This document shows positions 34,137 through 42,042 of a DNA stretch of 64,000 nucleotides, one piece after another. The stretch is from positions 1-64,000 of the forward strand of contig NZ_BMPW01000022.1 in NCBI RefSeq assembly GCF_014647795.1, written 5' to 3'. Each line of letters opens with the position of its first letter. Position 1 is the stretch's first letter. Made by a program: the position numbers and the translations under genes. The DNA comes from Actinoplanes campanulatus. Its GTDB lineage: Bacteria > Actinomycetota > Actinomycetes > Mycobacteriales > Micromonosporaceae. The notes under the pieces are model-generated. The model made no database searches. It was not told the origin of the DNA and saw nothing but the letters and a program-made list of their open reading frames with translations.

Positions 34137-35402
34137 TCAGGGGCGGGCGGTCGCCCGGTCCAGGACGTCGTCGGCGGGACAGCGGCCCCGGTAGACGTAC
34201 CTCTCGGTGAAATCGGCGACCGCGTCGCGCAGCTCCCGCGAGACGCCCTGCCGGGCCAGGCCCGCGTAAGCGGCCAGGAAGCAGTCCCGCGCGGCGGCCG
34301 CCAGCACCGGATCGGTGAGCGCGTCCCGGGCCGCGCGTTCCCACAGTGCGGGCTCGCCGGCCAGATGCCCGGTCGCCTCGGCGGCCTCCGTGGCGGCCCG
34401 CGGATCGTCCAGCAGGGTCGACGTCACCGCCGCCACGACCCGCCAGCCGTCGCCCGGCTGGTGGTCGGCCACGTCGAGTTCGAGATGGCCGCGCGCGGCC
34501 ACCGGCGGCCGCAGCCCGGCCAGGTGCCGTTCCAGGTCGGCGATGGTGATCCGGCCCAGTTCGCGGAGCGTCTGCCGCGGCGAGCTGCCTCCGCTTCCGC
34601 TGGCCCCCATCGCGTACGCCGTCCAAGCGGACCGCGGATCCCCGCCTCCAGGGTGGACCGGCAGGGTGCGTCGCACCGCCTGGCGTACGCTGCGCCAGCC
34701 GGTCGGTCGACCGTGCCGCAACGGCGAGTTCGCGAAGGCGGCCGCCAGCACCGGAGCGAGCGTGTGCGCCAGCGCCCAGCGGCGTGGCAGCCCGAGCGGC
34801 CCGCCCCCGTCCAGTCCCGCCTCGAGCCCCACCCGGATCCCAGCGGTCGCCGACCACGTCGCCTGCTCGACACCGTCCGACTGCACGCCGGCCGAGGCCT
34901 GTCCCGACATGCTGAGCCGATGGTCTGTGCTGGTCGTGGTCTGTCCTGGGACGTTGGGCCGATGGTCTGTGCTGGTCGTGGTCTGTCCTGGGACGTTGGG
35001 CCGATGGTCTGTGCTGGTCGTGGTCTGTCCGGGCACGTTGGGCCGGTGGTCTGAGCCAGTCGTGACCTGTCCGGGCATGCTGAGCCGGCGTTGCTCCGTG
35101 CCGGTCGGGGCCTGCCCGGACACGCTGAGTCGATGCTGCTCCGCGATTCGCGCCGAGGCGGCCAGGTCGTCACTCATCCGCCGGAGCGCCATCTCGATCC
35201 CGGGCGACGGCGGTCCACTGACGGTCATCACCCGCGGTGACCGGATGTCCAGGAACCCGTGCCGCAGCGACCGCCGCCCGATCGGGGCGCACCCCGGCTC
35301 CACCGGCAGATCGACGGTGATCCCCACGAACCCGGGCAGCCCCGGTGCGAACGCCCGCGCCGCCACGAACTCCTCGGCCGCCCGCTCACTCAGGCTCCCC
35401 AT
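34137..35402 (-). CDS. EgtA-like glutamate-cysteine ligase with internal repeats
   Basis: A 421-residue relative of the ergothioneine-pathway ligase EgtA (GCS2 fold), which joins glutamate and cysteine. Family marks: RVMTVSGPPSPGIEMALRRM, WSATAGIRVGLEAGLD, RRWALAHTLAPVLAAAFANS, PTGWRSVRQAVRRT and SAWTAYAM. Two oddities: the N-terminal segment that normally carries paired acidic metal ligands reads GFVGITVDLPVEPG, and ~70 residues of 14-residue tandem repeats interrupt the protein after residue ~90. No other egt genes are adjacent. Activity is therefore uncertain. ATG 35402 has GGAGG upstream; an earlier ATG at 35447 lacks proper spacing. Confidence 0.65.
   Translation of the reverse strand: MGSLSERAAEEFVAARAFAPGLPGFVGITVDLPVEPGCAPIGRRSLRHGFLDIRSPRVMTVSGPPSPGIEMALRRMSDDLAASARIAEQHRLSVSGQAPTGTEQRRLSMPGQVTTGSDHRPNVPGQTTTSTDHRPNVPGQTTTSTDHRPNVPGQTTTSTDHRLSMSGQASAGVQSDGVEQATWSATAGIRVGLEAGLDGGGPLGLPRRWALAHTLAPVLAAAFANSPLRHGRPTGWRSVRQAVRRTLPVHPGGGDPRSAWTAYAMGASGSGGSSPRQTLRELGRITIADLERHLAGLRPPVAARGHLELDVADHQPGDGWRVVAAVTSTLLDDPRAATEAAEATGHLAGEPALWERAARDALTDPVLAAAARDCFLAAYAGLARQGVSRELRDAVADFTERYVYRGRCPADDVLDRATARP
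34911..35123 (-). repeat. 42-bp in-frame tandem repeat in the EgtA-like gene
   Basis: Units at 34911-34952, 34953-34994, 34995-35036 and 35037-35078 (42 bp each) and 35079-35123 (45 bp), with weaker copies beyond. The central three are almost identical and encode DHRPNVPGQTTTST. The outer copies drift to RLSMSGQ forms, as expected of an array that grows in the middle. Confidence 0.9.
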
Positions 35403-35445
35403 ACCGGCCCCGCCTCCACCCCGTCCCAGGAGCGGCGAGCATAGC

Positions 35446-35468
35446 ATTCCTATCTGCCTACTAGGAAT
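35446..35468 (-). promoter_or_regulatory. Inverted repeat ATTCCTA-N9-TAGGAAT
   Basis: Perfect 7-bp arms in an AT-rich island, 44 bases upstream of ATG 35402 and directly upstream of TATGCT. A regulator binding here would overlap the promoter. Confidence 0.45.
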
Positions 35469-35701
35469 AATGTCGTCATGCGGTCCCGGTTCCCGTGTTC
35501 ACCGCTTCGTGAATGCCTGAATCGCCCGATGCGGGTGGAGCGGTCCGGACGGGATCGACCATGCCGCCGCTTGAAAGAAGCGTCCCCCTCCTTTCGGGAT
35601 GGGTTCCTAGGATGCCTTAGGGGAGGTGGCGGGGAGCCCTTAGCGGGGAATCGGGGTTGGGGCAGGGGAAGCACCGGTGCCGGACTGATACGGCACGGCC
35701 A

Positions 35702-35707
35702 TACGGT
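35702..35707 (+). promoter_or_regulatory. -10 element of a leaderless promoter (membrane protein)
   Basis: TACGGT ends 6 nt before the ATG at 35714. Confidence 0.45.
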
Positions 35708-35713
35708 CAGGCC

Positions 35714-36277
35714 ATGCCATCGAACAGCGTCATCGTTCGCTTCGCCGCCCTGGACGCGCCGGCTCTCATGCTGGTCTACGGGCTGCTCCGCCTGATCGAC
35801 GGCCTGGACAGCGCCCGCGACCCGGGTGACCTCGCCTGGATCGCCGGGCACCTGGCGTTCTTCGCCGCCATGGTGCTGTTCGGTGTGCTCGCCGTCGGCC
35901 TGCGCAGGATTGCCCCGCCGGGCGCCGGACCGGTCGCCACGGTGGCCGCCGCCATGACCCTGTCCGGTGTGGCCGCCTTCCTCTGGGTGATCGCCGGGGA
36001 TCTGTCACCCGCCTTCCGGGCGGCCGCCCCGCTGCCCGAACCGCTCCAGGTCGCCGGCCCGCTGCTATTCGCCCTCGGGATGCTCACCCTGCTCGGCCTG
36101 ATGGTCGCCGCCCGGCGGGCCCCGGCGTGGAGCCCACTGATGTTCGGGGCCGGCATCGTGGCGCTCACTCTGGACGTCGACAACCTCCCACTGGCCGCCC
36201 TGATCCTGCTCGCCGCGCTCGCGCCGCTGGCCCGCCCCGATCGCCGCCGTGCCGGCCTGACCCGCCGCTACGTCTGA
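35714..36277 (+). CDS. Integral membrane protein, function unknown
   Basis: A 187-residue protein with five or six predicted helices: ALDAPALMLVYGLLRLIDGL, LAFFAAMVLFGVLAVGL, ATVAAAMTLSGVAAFLWVIA, GPLLFALGMLTLLGLMVAA and GAGIVALTLDVDNLPLAAL. The loop between helices 3 and 4 is Pro/Ala-rich. No catalytic or transport motif is seen. TACGGT 6 bases before the ATG suggests a leaderless message. I do not recognise the family. Confidence 0.65.
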   Translation: MPSNSVIVRFAALDAPALMLVYGLLRLIDGLDSARDPGDLAWIAGHLAFFAAMVLFGVLAVGLRRIAPPGAGPVATVAAAMTLSGVAAFLWVIAGDLSPAFRAAAPLPEPLQVAGPLLFALGMLTLLGLMVAARRAPAWSPLMFGAGIVALTLDVDNLPLAALILLAALAPLARPDRRRAGLTRRYV

Positions 36278-36494
36278 GATCCCGCGCCGTTCGGAGACCT
36301 CACCCGCGACCACGTCCGGGTGTGTCCTGGCTCCCCGGGAAAGCGCCCGGAAACCAGAAAGGTCCCGTCGGCCTCGTGCTGCCCGGCCAGGGCCGCGCGG
36401 CTCGGCTGGGCTCGTGCTGTCCGGCTGGGCCCGCGCCGCTCGGTCGGCCCAGCGGTCGTCGGCTGGCTGGGCAGTGAGCGATCATCGTGGCGTG

Positions 36495-37328
36495 ATGCTG
36501 TTGCTGCCCGCTGATGTCCTGCGCCCGCGCCGCCCTGATGAGCACTTCGCCGCGGAGGCGCGGGCCGCCCGGGAGGCCGGGATCGAGGTCGCCCTGGTCG
36601 ACCATGACGCGCTGAGCGGCTGGGACGCCGCGGTGGCGCGCGTCCCGGCGAGCACCGCCGCCGTCTATCGGGGATGGATGCTCGACAGCGGACGGTACGC
36701 GGCGATGGCCGGAGCGCTGGCCGCTCGTGGGGTGACGCTGCGGACCGGGGCCGCTTCGTACCGGCGGGCACACGAGTTGCCCGGCTGGTATGCGGCGGCC
36801 GCGGGCGGCACCCCCGAGTCGGCGTGGACCGAAGGCGACGACCGGGAGGACTTCCGGCGGGCGTGCGCCGCGCTGGGTGCCGGGCCCGCGGTGCTGCGGG
36901 ACTACACCAAGTCGATGAAGCACCACTGGGACGAGGCGGCGTTCCTGCCGGACGTCGCGGACGAGCCGGCGACGTGGCGGGTCGCGAGCCGGTTCCGGGA
37001 GTTGCGCGGCGACGATTTCGCCGGTGGCTTCGTGGTGCGCCGGTTCGAGTCGTTCACCGGCGCGGAGGTACGCACGTGGTGGGTGGATGGCTCGTGCCGG
37101 CTGGTCACGGCCCACCCGGATACCCCGGAGGCGCAGCCGCCCGCGGATCTCGAGATCGGTGTGGCGGAGTCCGCCGTACGATCGCTGGGTTTGCCGTTCG
37201 TGACGGCCGACCTGGTCAGGCGTGCCGACGGGCGGTGGCGGATCGTCGAGGTCGGCGACGGCCAGGTGAGCGACCGTCCGTCCGGTACGCCGCCGGAGGA
37301 GTTGATCGAGGCGCTGTTCGGGGCCTGA
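36495..37328 (+). CDS. ATP-grasp domain protein (DUF4343-like)
   Basis: A 277-residue soluble protein. The C-terminal two thirds resemble ATP-grasp enzymes of the DUF4343 group: LRDYTKSMKHHW, a basic nucleotide-binding segment; FAGGFVVRRFESF with the hinge acid; and WRIVEVGDGQVSDRPSG, the Mg-binding Glu and closing Asn/Asp region. Such enzymes join a carboxylate and an amine using ATP, but no substrate is known. The start is uncertain: GTG 36492 and ATG 36495 are adjacent and neither has a clear ribosome site. Confidence 0.7.
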   Translation: MLLLPADVLRPRRPDEHFAAEARAAREAGIEVALVDHDALSGWDAAVARVPASTAAVYRGWMLDSGRYAAMAGALAARGVTLRTGAASYRRAHELPGWYAAAAGGTPESAWTEGDDREDFRRACAALGAGPAVLRDYTKSMKHHWDEAAFLPDVADEPATWRVASRFRELRGDDFAGGFVVRRFESFTGAEVRTWWVDGSCRLVTAHPDTPEAQPPADLEIGVAESAVRSLGLPFVTADLVRRADGRWRIVEVGDGQVSDRPSGTPPEELIEALFGA

Positions 37329-37478
37329 TTTCTGTCGTACCCCCTCGTTAGGTTCGTGCCGTGGTGGCCCGGTTCCCGGCGATGGCCGGTCCGCTGCGGG
37401 CTCGCTCACGCCCAGCGGGCGCGTCGCGGCGTGGGCGGCGAGGTCGCGGTTTGCCCACGGTGGTGCGGGTGGGCGTAC

Positions 37479-37955
37479 CTATGAAGGGGGTTTGAGGAGG
37501 TTGTCGCGTTTGGTGGTGTATTCCTCGTCGGTGAGCAGGCCGGCGGCGTGGAGTTCGGTGAGGTGGTGGAGCAGGGCCGTGTTGTCGGGGGAGAGGGAGA
37601 GGGCGGGGGTGCCGGCGAGCCGCTGCTGGATGAGGTCGGCCAGGTAGGGCGCGGTCGGGCGGTCGGTGCCGAACGAGACGGTGTGGCCGCCGGTCTCGAT
37701 GTCGATCCGGGAGCGGAGGAGGCCGCGGTGAGCGGTGACCGAGGTGACGGCGGTGAGGGGGATCCGTTCGCGGCCGGCGCCGGCGCGCATCAGGGTGCCG
37801 GCGCTGGCGAGTTCGAGCCGGTCGGGGTAGACGAGGAGGTAGAGGTCGGCGCCGCCGTCGCGGGTGTGGGCGATGGCGAGGGCGCCGCTGGTGTCGACGC
37901 TGTTGCGCTGCGCCTTGGCCAGGGCCCGGGTGCAGTGATCCGGGACAGGGTTCAC
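37479..37955 (-). CDS. SHOCT-domain protein with PH-like N-terminal region
   Basis: A 158-residue soluble protein. Residues ~25-105 are a β-rich PH-like domain (LYLLVYPDRLELASAG, ERIPLTAVTSVTAHRG). The last ~30 residues are a SHOCT motif, LTELHAAGLLTDEEYTTKR, a short helical module found at the ends of many bacterial proteins and thought to mediate oligomers. GTG 37955 is the start, with TACGGT 8 bases upstream. It is divergent from the methyltransferase-like gene, and both look leaderless. Confidence 0.78.
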   Translation of the reverse strand: MNPVPDHCTRALAKAQRNSVDTSGALAIAHTRDGGADLYLLVYPDRLELASAGTLMRAGAGRERIPLTAVTSVTAHRGLLRSRIDIETGGHTVSFGTDRPTAPYLADLIQQRLAGTPALSLSPDNTALLHHLTELHAAGLLTDEEYTTKRDNLLKPPS

Positions 37956-37963
37956 GACAGGCC

Positions 37964-38003
37964 ACCGTAGCTCATCGACGGGTATCCATCGGTTGCGTAG
38001 GCT
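37964..38003. promoter_or_regulatory. Divergent leaderless promoter pair
   Basis: TACGGT on the minus strand (37969-37964) serves GTG 37955, and TAGGCT on the plus strand (37998-38003) serves ATG 38012. Each lies 8 nt from its start codon. Confidence 0.5.
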
Positions 38004-38011
38004 TGCCGCCC

Positions 38012-38647
38012 ATGGACGAACGGGTCTTCACCGAGCGCGGTGAGCTGGTCCTGCGGCGCCGGGCCGGGCATTTCGAGCTGATCAGCAACGGTGTCTTCCT
38101 GATGGACACCCGGTCGGGTGAGTCGGAGCGGATCCTGGTGCGGGCCGCCCTGGCCGCCGCGCCGCCCGGCCCGCGGCTGCTGATCGGCGGCCTCGGAGTG
38201 GGGTTCTCGCTGGCCGAAGCGGTCCACACGGACGCCGCGGAGATCGTCGTCGTGGAGATCGAACCGGCCGTGGTGCGGTGGCATCACGGGGTGCTCCGAC
38301 AATTCAGCGAGGGGGCGCTCGACGATCCCCGGGTGCGGGTGGTGACCGCCGATCTGGCGGCCTGGTTCACCGGGACCAGCGACCGGTTCGACGTGATCTG
38401 CCTGGACGTCGACAACGGCCCCGGCTGGACCGTGTTCGATCACAACACGGGGCTGTACCGGGCGGCCGGGCTGGCGATGCTGCGCGACCATCTGCGGCCG
38501 GGCGGGGTGCTGGCGGTCTGGAGCGCGTCGGCCGAGCCGAGCTTCGAGGCCACCCTGACCCGGACGATCGGGCCGGTCCGCACGGTTCGGGTGCCGGTCG
38601 GGCGCGGTGAGCCGGATGTCGTCTACGTGGCATCATGCGCGGGGTGA
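38012..38647 (+). CDS. Spermidine synthase-like methyltransferase-fold protein
   Basis: A 211-residue Rossmann-fold protein: LLIGGLGVGFSLAEAV is the glycine-rich nucleotide loop, IVVVEIEPAVVRWH the acidic strand end, DDPRVRVVTADLAAW and FDVICLDVDNGPGW the next strands. This is the pattern of polyamine-synthase-like proteins, but the aminopropyl-transfer motif with paired Asp is reduced. It may be an SAM-dependent transferase of unknown target. It has no ribosome site; TAGGCT lies 8 bases upstream. The gene overlaps the DUF2332 start by 4 bases. Confidence 0.72.
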   Translation: MDERVFTERGELVLRRRAGHFELISNGVFLMDTRSGESERILVRAALAAAPPGPRLLIGGLGVGFSLAEAVHTDAAEIVVVEIEPAVVRWHHGVLRQFSEGALDDPRVRVVTADLAAWFTGTSDRFDVICLDVDNGPGWTVFDHNTGLYRAAGLAMLRDHLRPGGVLAVWSASAEPSFEATLTRTIGPVRTVRVPVGRGEPDVVYVASCAG

Positions 38648-39588
38648 CGACCGCGCTGATCTACGGTGAGTTCGCCGCCCGTGAGGCCGCGGGCGAGTCC
38701 CCGGCGTACGAGAATCTCGCCGTCGCCGTCTCCCGCGACGCCCACCTGATCGGCCTGCTGGACACGTTGCCGCCGGCGAAACGGCAGCCGAACCTGCTGT
38801 TCGCGGCCGGCCGGTTCCTGGGCGCGCCGGTCACCGACCCGCCGGCGTTCCTGGAGTTCGCGGCGGCCAACTGGGAGCGGATCGCGCACGAGATCCGCCG
38901 CCGGGCGACGCAGACCAACGAGCCGGCCCGGTGCGCGCTGCTGCTGCCGCTGCTCGCGGCGCTGCCGCAACCCCTGGCGTTGCTCGAGGTGGGCGCGTCG
39001 GCCGGCCTCAACCTCTTCCCCGACCGGTACGCGTACCGCTACGGCGATCACGTCCTCGGCGACGGTGGTCCGCTCCTCGACTGTGCCTTGACCGGAATCG
39101 ATCCGCCGAGCAGGCTGCCCGAGGTGGTCTGGCGGGCCGGCCTCGACCTGAATCCCCTCGACGTCACCGACCCGGGCGACACGGCCTGGCTCCAGGCGCT
39201 GATCTGGCCGGAGCAGGACGACCGCCGCGAGCGTCAGCGTGCCGCCGCCCGCGTTGCCGCCGCCGATCCGCCGCTGCTGGTCCGTGGTGACCTGGTCGAC
39301 GACCTGCCGGCGCTGGCGGCCAAGGCGCCGGCGGAGGCCACCCTGGTCGTCTTCCACACGTCGGTCCTCTACCAGGTTCCGGCCGATCGGCGCCGGGCCT
39401 TCACCGATCTGGTACGGACGATGCGCGCCCACTGGATCGCGGTGGAGAACCCGACCGTTCTCGATCACGCCGGCCTGCCGAACCCACCGGACGAGCGCCT
39501 GCACAACGTGCTCGCGCTGGACGGCCGCCCGCTGGCGTGGGCCCGCCCGCACGGCGAGGCTCTCAGCTGGTTCGGTGACCGTCCATAG
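38644..39588 (+). CDS. DUF2332 family protein
   Basis: A 314-residue soluble protein. The GTG overlaps the previous stop codon (GTGA), favoured over ATG 38635 inside the upstream gene. DUF2332 marks: AYENLAVAVSRDAHLIGLLD near the start, then QTNEPARCALLLPLL, LLEVGASAGLNLFPDRYAY and VVFHTSVLYQVP. The central segment looks like a methyltransferase fold. Function is not known. It may act with the coupled methyltransferase-like protein. Its end overlaps the converging MFS gene by 26 bases. Confidence 0.82.
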   Translation: MTTALIYGEFAAREAAGESPAYENLAVAVSRDAHLIGLLDTLPPAKRQPNLLFAAGRFLGAPVTDPPAFLEFAAANWERIAHEIRRRATQTNEPARCALLLPLLAALPQPLALLEVGASAGLNLFPDRYAYRYGDHVLGDGGPLLDCALTGIDPPSRLPEVVWRAGLDLNPLDVTDPGDTAWLQALIWPEQDDRRERQRAAARVAAADPPLLVRGDLVDDLPALAAKAPAEATLVVFHTSVLYQVPADRRRAFTDLVRTMRAHWIAVENPTVLDHAGLPNPPDERLHNVLALDGRPLAWARPHGEALSWFGDRP

Positions 39589-40819
39589 AGCCGGGCTCGG
39601 GCGTACACGGGAGCCGGCGACCCGGGTTGCCGTGCCGCCAGGGGAGCAGGACGACGCTGGCCGCGACGGCGAGGCCGCAGATCGCCAGGGCGGTCCGTAC
39701 GTCGGTGAGCGCGGCCAGCAGCCCGCCCAGCGCGATGCCCACCGGCTGGCAGATCCGCGACGAGATCGACCACGCCGAGATCACCCGGGTCATGTAGCGG
39801 TCCTCGGTCTGCTCCATCCGGTACGCCGCGAACGCCGGATTGAATACCCCCGTCGCGAACAGGGCGAACGTCTCCACCACGATCATCAGCAGCAGCCCGG
39901 GGAGTCCGGCCGGCATGAACGCCAGCAGGCACAGCCACACCGCCCGCCAGACACCCGACCACAGCAGGACCCGGCGCTGGCCGAACCGGCGGGTCAGCGG
40001 CGCCAGCGCCAGGGCGCCCAGGACGCCGCCCAGGCAGGGGATGCCCCAGCCGATGCCGTACTGCCAGGCCGGGAAGTCCAGTTCGTCGAGCATCAGGACG
40101 GCCAGCAGAGGTGAGGCGGCCATCATGCCGGACCCGAACAGTTGCGCGTTGAGGAACAGGGCCCGCAGGTCACGGTGGGCGAACACGTACCGCCAGCCGG
40201 CCCCGATCTCCGCCCACCGGCCGGCGCCCGGCTCACGCCGTGGTGGCTCCGGCTCCGGGCCGCGCAGACTGCGGACACCGGCCGCGGACAGCAGGAAACT
40301 CACCGCGTCGACGGTCACCGTCCAGCCGACGCCCACCCACGAGGTCAGCGCCCCGCCGATCGGTGGGCCGGCGCTGTAGGCGGTCCAGAACGTGGCCTCC
40401 ATCCGGCCCGTCGCGGTGGCCCGGTCACCCGGCGCCACCAGCGCTTTCAGGTGGGCGCCGCTGGCTGCCGCGAAGACGATCGCGGCGGCCGCCTGGATCG
40501 CCGCCACCAGGCTGAGCTGCCCGTAGCCGAGCACGCCGAACCAGAGCGCCACCGGCACGCTGAACAGGGCGAGCGCGCGGGCCAGGTCGGCGCCGACCAT
40601 GACCGGCCGCTTCCGGCGGAACTCCACCCACGGACCGGCCGGAACCGCCACCGCGGCGGCCGCCAGCCCGGACATCGTGGCCAGCAGCGACACCTGCCAG
40701 GCCGGGACCTCCAGCACCAGGATCGCGACCAGCGGAAGCGCGCCGAAGCCGATCCCGGTGCCGATCTCGCTAGCCGCGTACGCCGCCCACAGACGCCGAA
40801 AGTCCGAGCCGAGTGCCAC
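39563..40819 (-). CDS. MFS transporter, MFS_3/EntS-like
   Basis: A 418-residue membrane protein with about 12 helices. It starts with RRLWAAYAASEIGTGIGFGAL, and the segment WVEFRRKRPVMVGADLARAL after helix 2 is typical of the MFS_3 group, which contains siderophore and macrolide exporters. The second half has FGQRRVLLWSGVWRAVW in the matching place. Substrate unknown, with drug or siderophore export most likely. GTG 40819 is preceded by TAGGGT at 6 bases, the leaderless pattern. Confidence 0.83.
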   Translation of the reverse strand: MALGSDFRRLWAAYAASEIGTGIGFGALPLVAILVLEVPAWQVSLLATMSGLAAAAVAVPAGPWVEFRRKRPVMVGADLARALALFSVPVALWFGVLGYGQLSLVAAIQAAAAIVFAAASGAHLKALVAPGDRATATGRMEATFWTAYSAGPPIGGALTSWVGVGWTVTVDAVSFLLSAAGVRSLRGPEPEPPRREPGAGRWAEIGAGWRYVFAHRDLRALFLNAQLFGSGMMAASPLLAVLMLDELDFPAWQYGIGWGIPCLGGVLGALALAPLTRRFGQRRVLLWSGVWRAVWLCLLAFMPAGLPGLLLMIVVETFALFATGVFNPAFAAYRMEQTEDRYMTRVISAWSISSRICQPVGIALGGLLAALTDVRTALAICGLAVAASVVLLPWRHGNPGRRLPCTPEPGSMDGHRTS

Positions 40820-40825
40820 CGGCGC

Positions 40826-40872
40826 ACCCTACCGGCGGCCCGCCGCTTTCTGTCAGACCCCGCCGGTAGGTT
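40826..40872. promoter_or_regulatory. Divergent leaderless promoter pair
   Basis: TAGGGT on the minus strand (40831-40826) serves GTG 40819, and TAGGTT on the plus strand (40867-40872) serves ATG 40879. Each lies exactly 6 nt from its start codon. Confidence 0.55.
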
Positions 40873-40878
40873 GCGCCC

Positions 40879-41553
40879 ATGCCGATCACGCAGGGCGAGG
40901 CGCCCGGACAGCCCTCCCTCGACTGGCTCGACCTGCTTCCGGCCGACCCGCTGGTGGCCCTCGACCGGTTCGTCACCGGCTGGTTCGCCGACGAGCCACC
41001 CGGCGTTCCCGCCTCATGGGGCCCGCCGTCGTTGCGCGAGTTCCACCGGATCGCCGCCGGGCGGGACGCCGTCCACGGCCAGTCCGCCAAGATCGCGCGT
41101 GAGCCGTTCGGCGACCCCCGGCCGGACGGGCTGATCCCGTTCGGCCACGAGTCCGACGGCGTCTTCCGGCTGCTGCTCGACCCGTCGGAGCCCGACCCAC
41201 CGGTCTTCTACGACTACGACGGCGATCTCGTCCCCGAACGTGACCGGCTCAGCGCCTTCCTGCTGCACTTCGTGCTGGCCCGGGCCGCGCTGGACGGCCC
41301 GGTCGGCGGTTTCGCCCTATGCACCGCCGAGGAGGCCACCCGGATGACCGCCGGCCTGACGAGGGTTCCGCTGCGCCCGCTGTCCTGGCCCGGCGTCGCG
41401 ATGCACACCTACGCCGGCCCCGGCTTGGTGATCCACACCGGTCCCCAGGACGACTCCGGCGACCACCACGAGTTCTACGTCGGCGCCCGCCATCGGGCCC
41501 TGCTGCGCCCGTTACGCCCACACAACCCGGTCTGGGAGGTCTTCCACGACTGA
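40879..41553 (+). CDS. Soluble protein, SUKH/SMI1-like by appearance
   Basis: A 224-residue cytosolic protein. It has the general look of SMI1/KNR4 (SUKH) proteins: a helical N terminus, PASWGPPSLREFHRIAAGRD, then LIPFGHESDGVFRLLLDP and PPVFYDYDGDLVPERDRLSAFLLHFVL, followed by a second half on the same theme. SUKH proteins are often immunity partners of secreted toxins, but no toxin gene is adjacent and the match is by pattern only. TAGGTT 6 bases upstream marks a leaderless start. Confidence 0.6.
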   Translation: MPITQGEAPGQPSLDWLDLLPADPLVALDRFVTGWFADEPPGVPASWGPPSLREFHRIAAGRDAVHGQSAKIAREPFGDPRPDGLIPFGHESDGVFRLLLDPSEPDPPVFYDYDGDLVPERDRLSAFLLHFVLARAALDGPVGGFALCTAEEATRMTAGLTRVPLRPLSWPGVAMHTYAGPGLVIHTGPQDDSGDHHEFYVGARHRALLRPLRPHNPVWEVFHD

Positions 41554-41637
41554 TCTGGATTTCTTCGACATGACGCCTGCGGCCGGCATCACCCTCGAGC
41601 CCGCCCGTGTGACGCCGGTGATCCGGCCGGACTACCG

Positions 41638-41736
41638 GTGATCTTCCATCACGGCACGCCGAGTTCGCGGTAGCGGGCCGGGCCGCTCGGCGAGGGGCCC
41701 GGCATCCGGCTGATCTCGTTCAACCGGCCCGCCGCG
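41638..41736 (+). pseudogene. Remnant of an alpha/beta hydrolase
   Basis: In one frame the DNA reads VIFHHGTPSSR, a stop codon (41671-41673), then a second stretch ending GIRLISFNRP. This is the oxyanion-hole motif HHGTP and the following RLISFDRPG-type strand of α/β hydrolases, with the expected gap between them. The rest of the enzyme is missing. It is a decayed N-terminal fragment between the SUKH-like gene and the EF-Tu-like gene. Confidence 0.55.
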
Positions 41737-42042
41737 TTACGGCCGCTGTTCCGGCCTTCGGTCAAGATCGCCCGGCTCGGTGAGCAGCAGCCCGCCGATG
41801 AGGGAGAGTCCCTCCGGAACGGAGCGCAACACCAGGCCGGTGTTCTCCTCCGGGCGCGCGATCTCGGGATCCTGCCGGCCGCACAACCGCAGGAAGCGCA
41901 CCACCGTGACCGGGAACGACCGGCCGTTCTCGGTGAGCCGGAGCGTTTCGCCGCGCCGGATCGGCCCGCCTCGCAGCCGGCCGGTCACGGCCACCCCGCC
42001 GAGCGGGTCCGGCCAGGCGTCCTCGATCCGCATCTCACCCAT
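41737..42042 (-). CDS. Stand-alone EF-Tu domain 2-like protein
   Basis: A 101-residue protein that resembles only the second (β-barrel) domain of EF-Tu-type GTPases: MRIEDAWPDPLGGVAVTGRL with RGGPIRRGETLRL corresponds to the barrel strands that start with V..TGR...G.I..G. It ends with EENTGLVLRSVPEGLSLIGG, matching the NAGLLLRG strand. No GTPase domain is present. Such orphans are found in actinobacteria and their role is unknown. ATG 42042 has TACATT 6 bases upstream (leaderless); an internal ATG at 42033 is possible. Confidence 0.72.
   Translation of the reverse strand: MGEMRIEDAWPDPLGGVAVTGRLRGGPIRRGETLRLTENGRSFPVTVVRFLRLCGRQDPEIARPEENTGLVLRSVPEGLSLIGGLLLTEPGDLDRRPEQRP

Larger units (their letters stand above)
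35403..35713. other. Divergent intergenic region
   Basis: This 311-base region lies between the EgtA-like gene and the membrane-protein gene. It contains the AT-rich inverted repeat at 35446-35468, a TATGCT -10-like word for the minus gene (35438-35443) and, next to the plus gene, TACGGT. The middle holds only G-rich low-complexity sequence. Confidence 0.5.
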
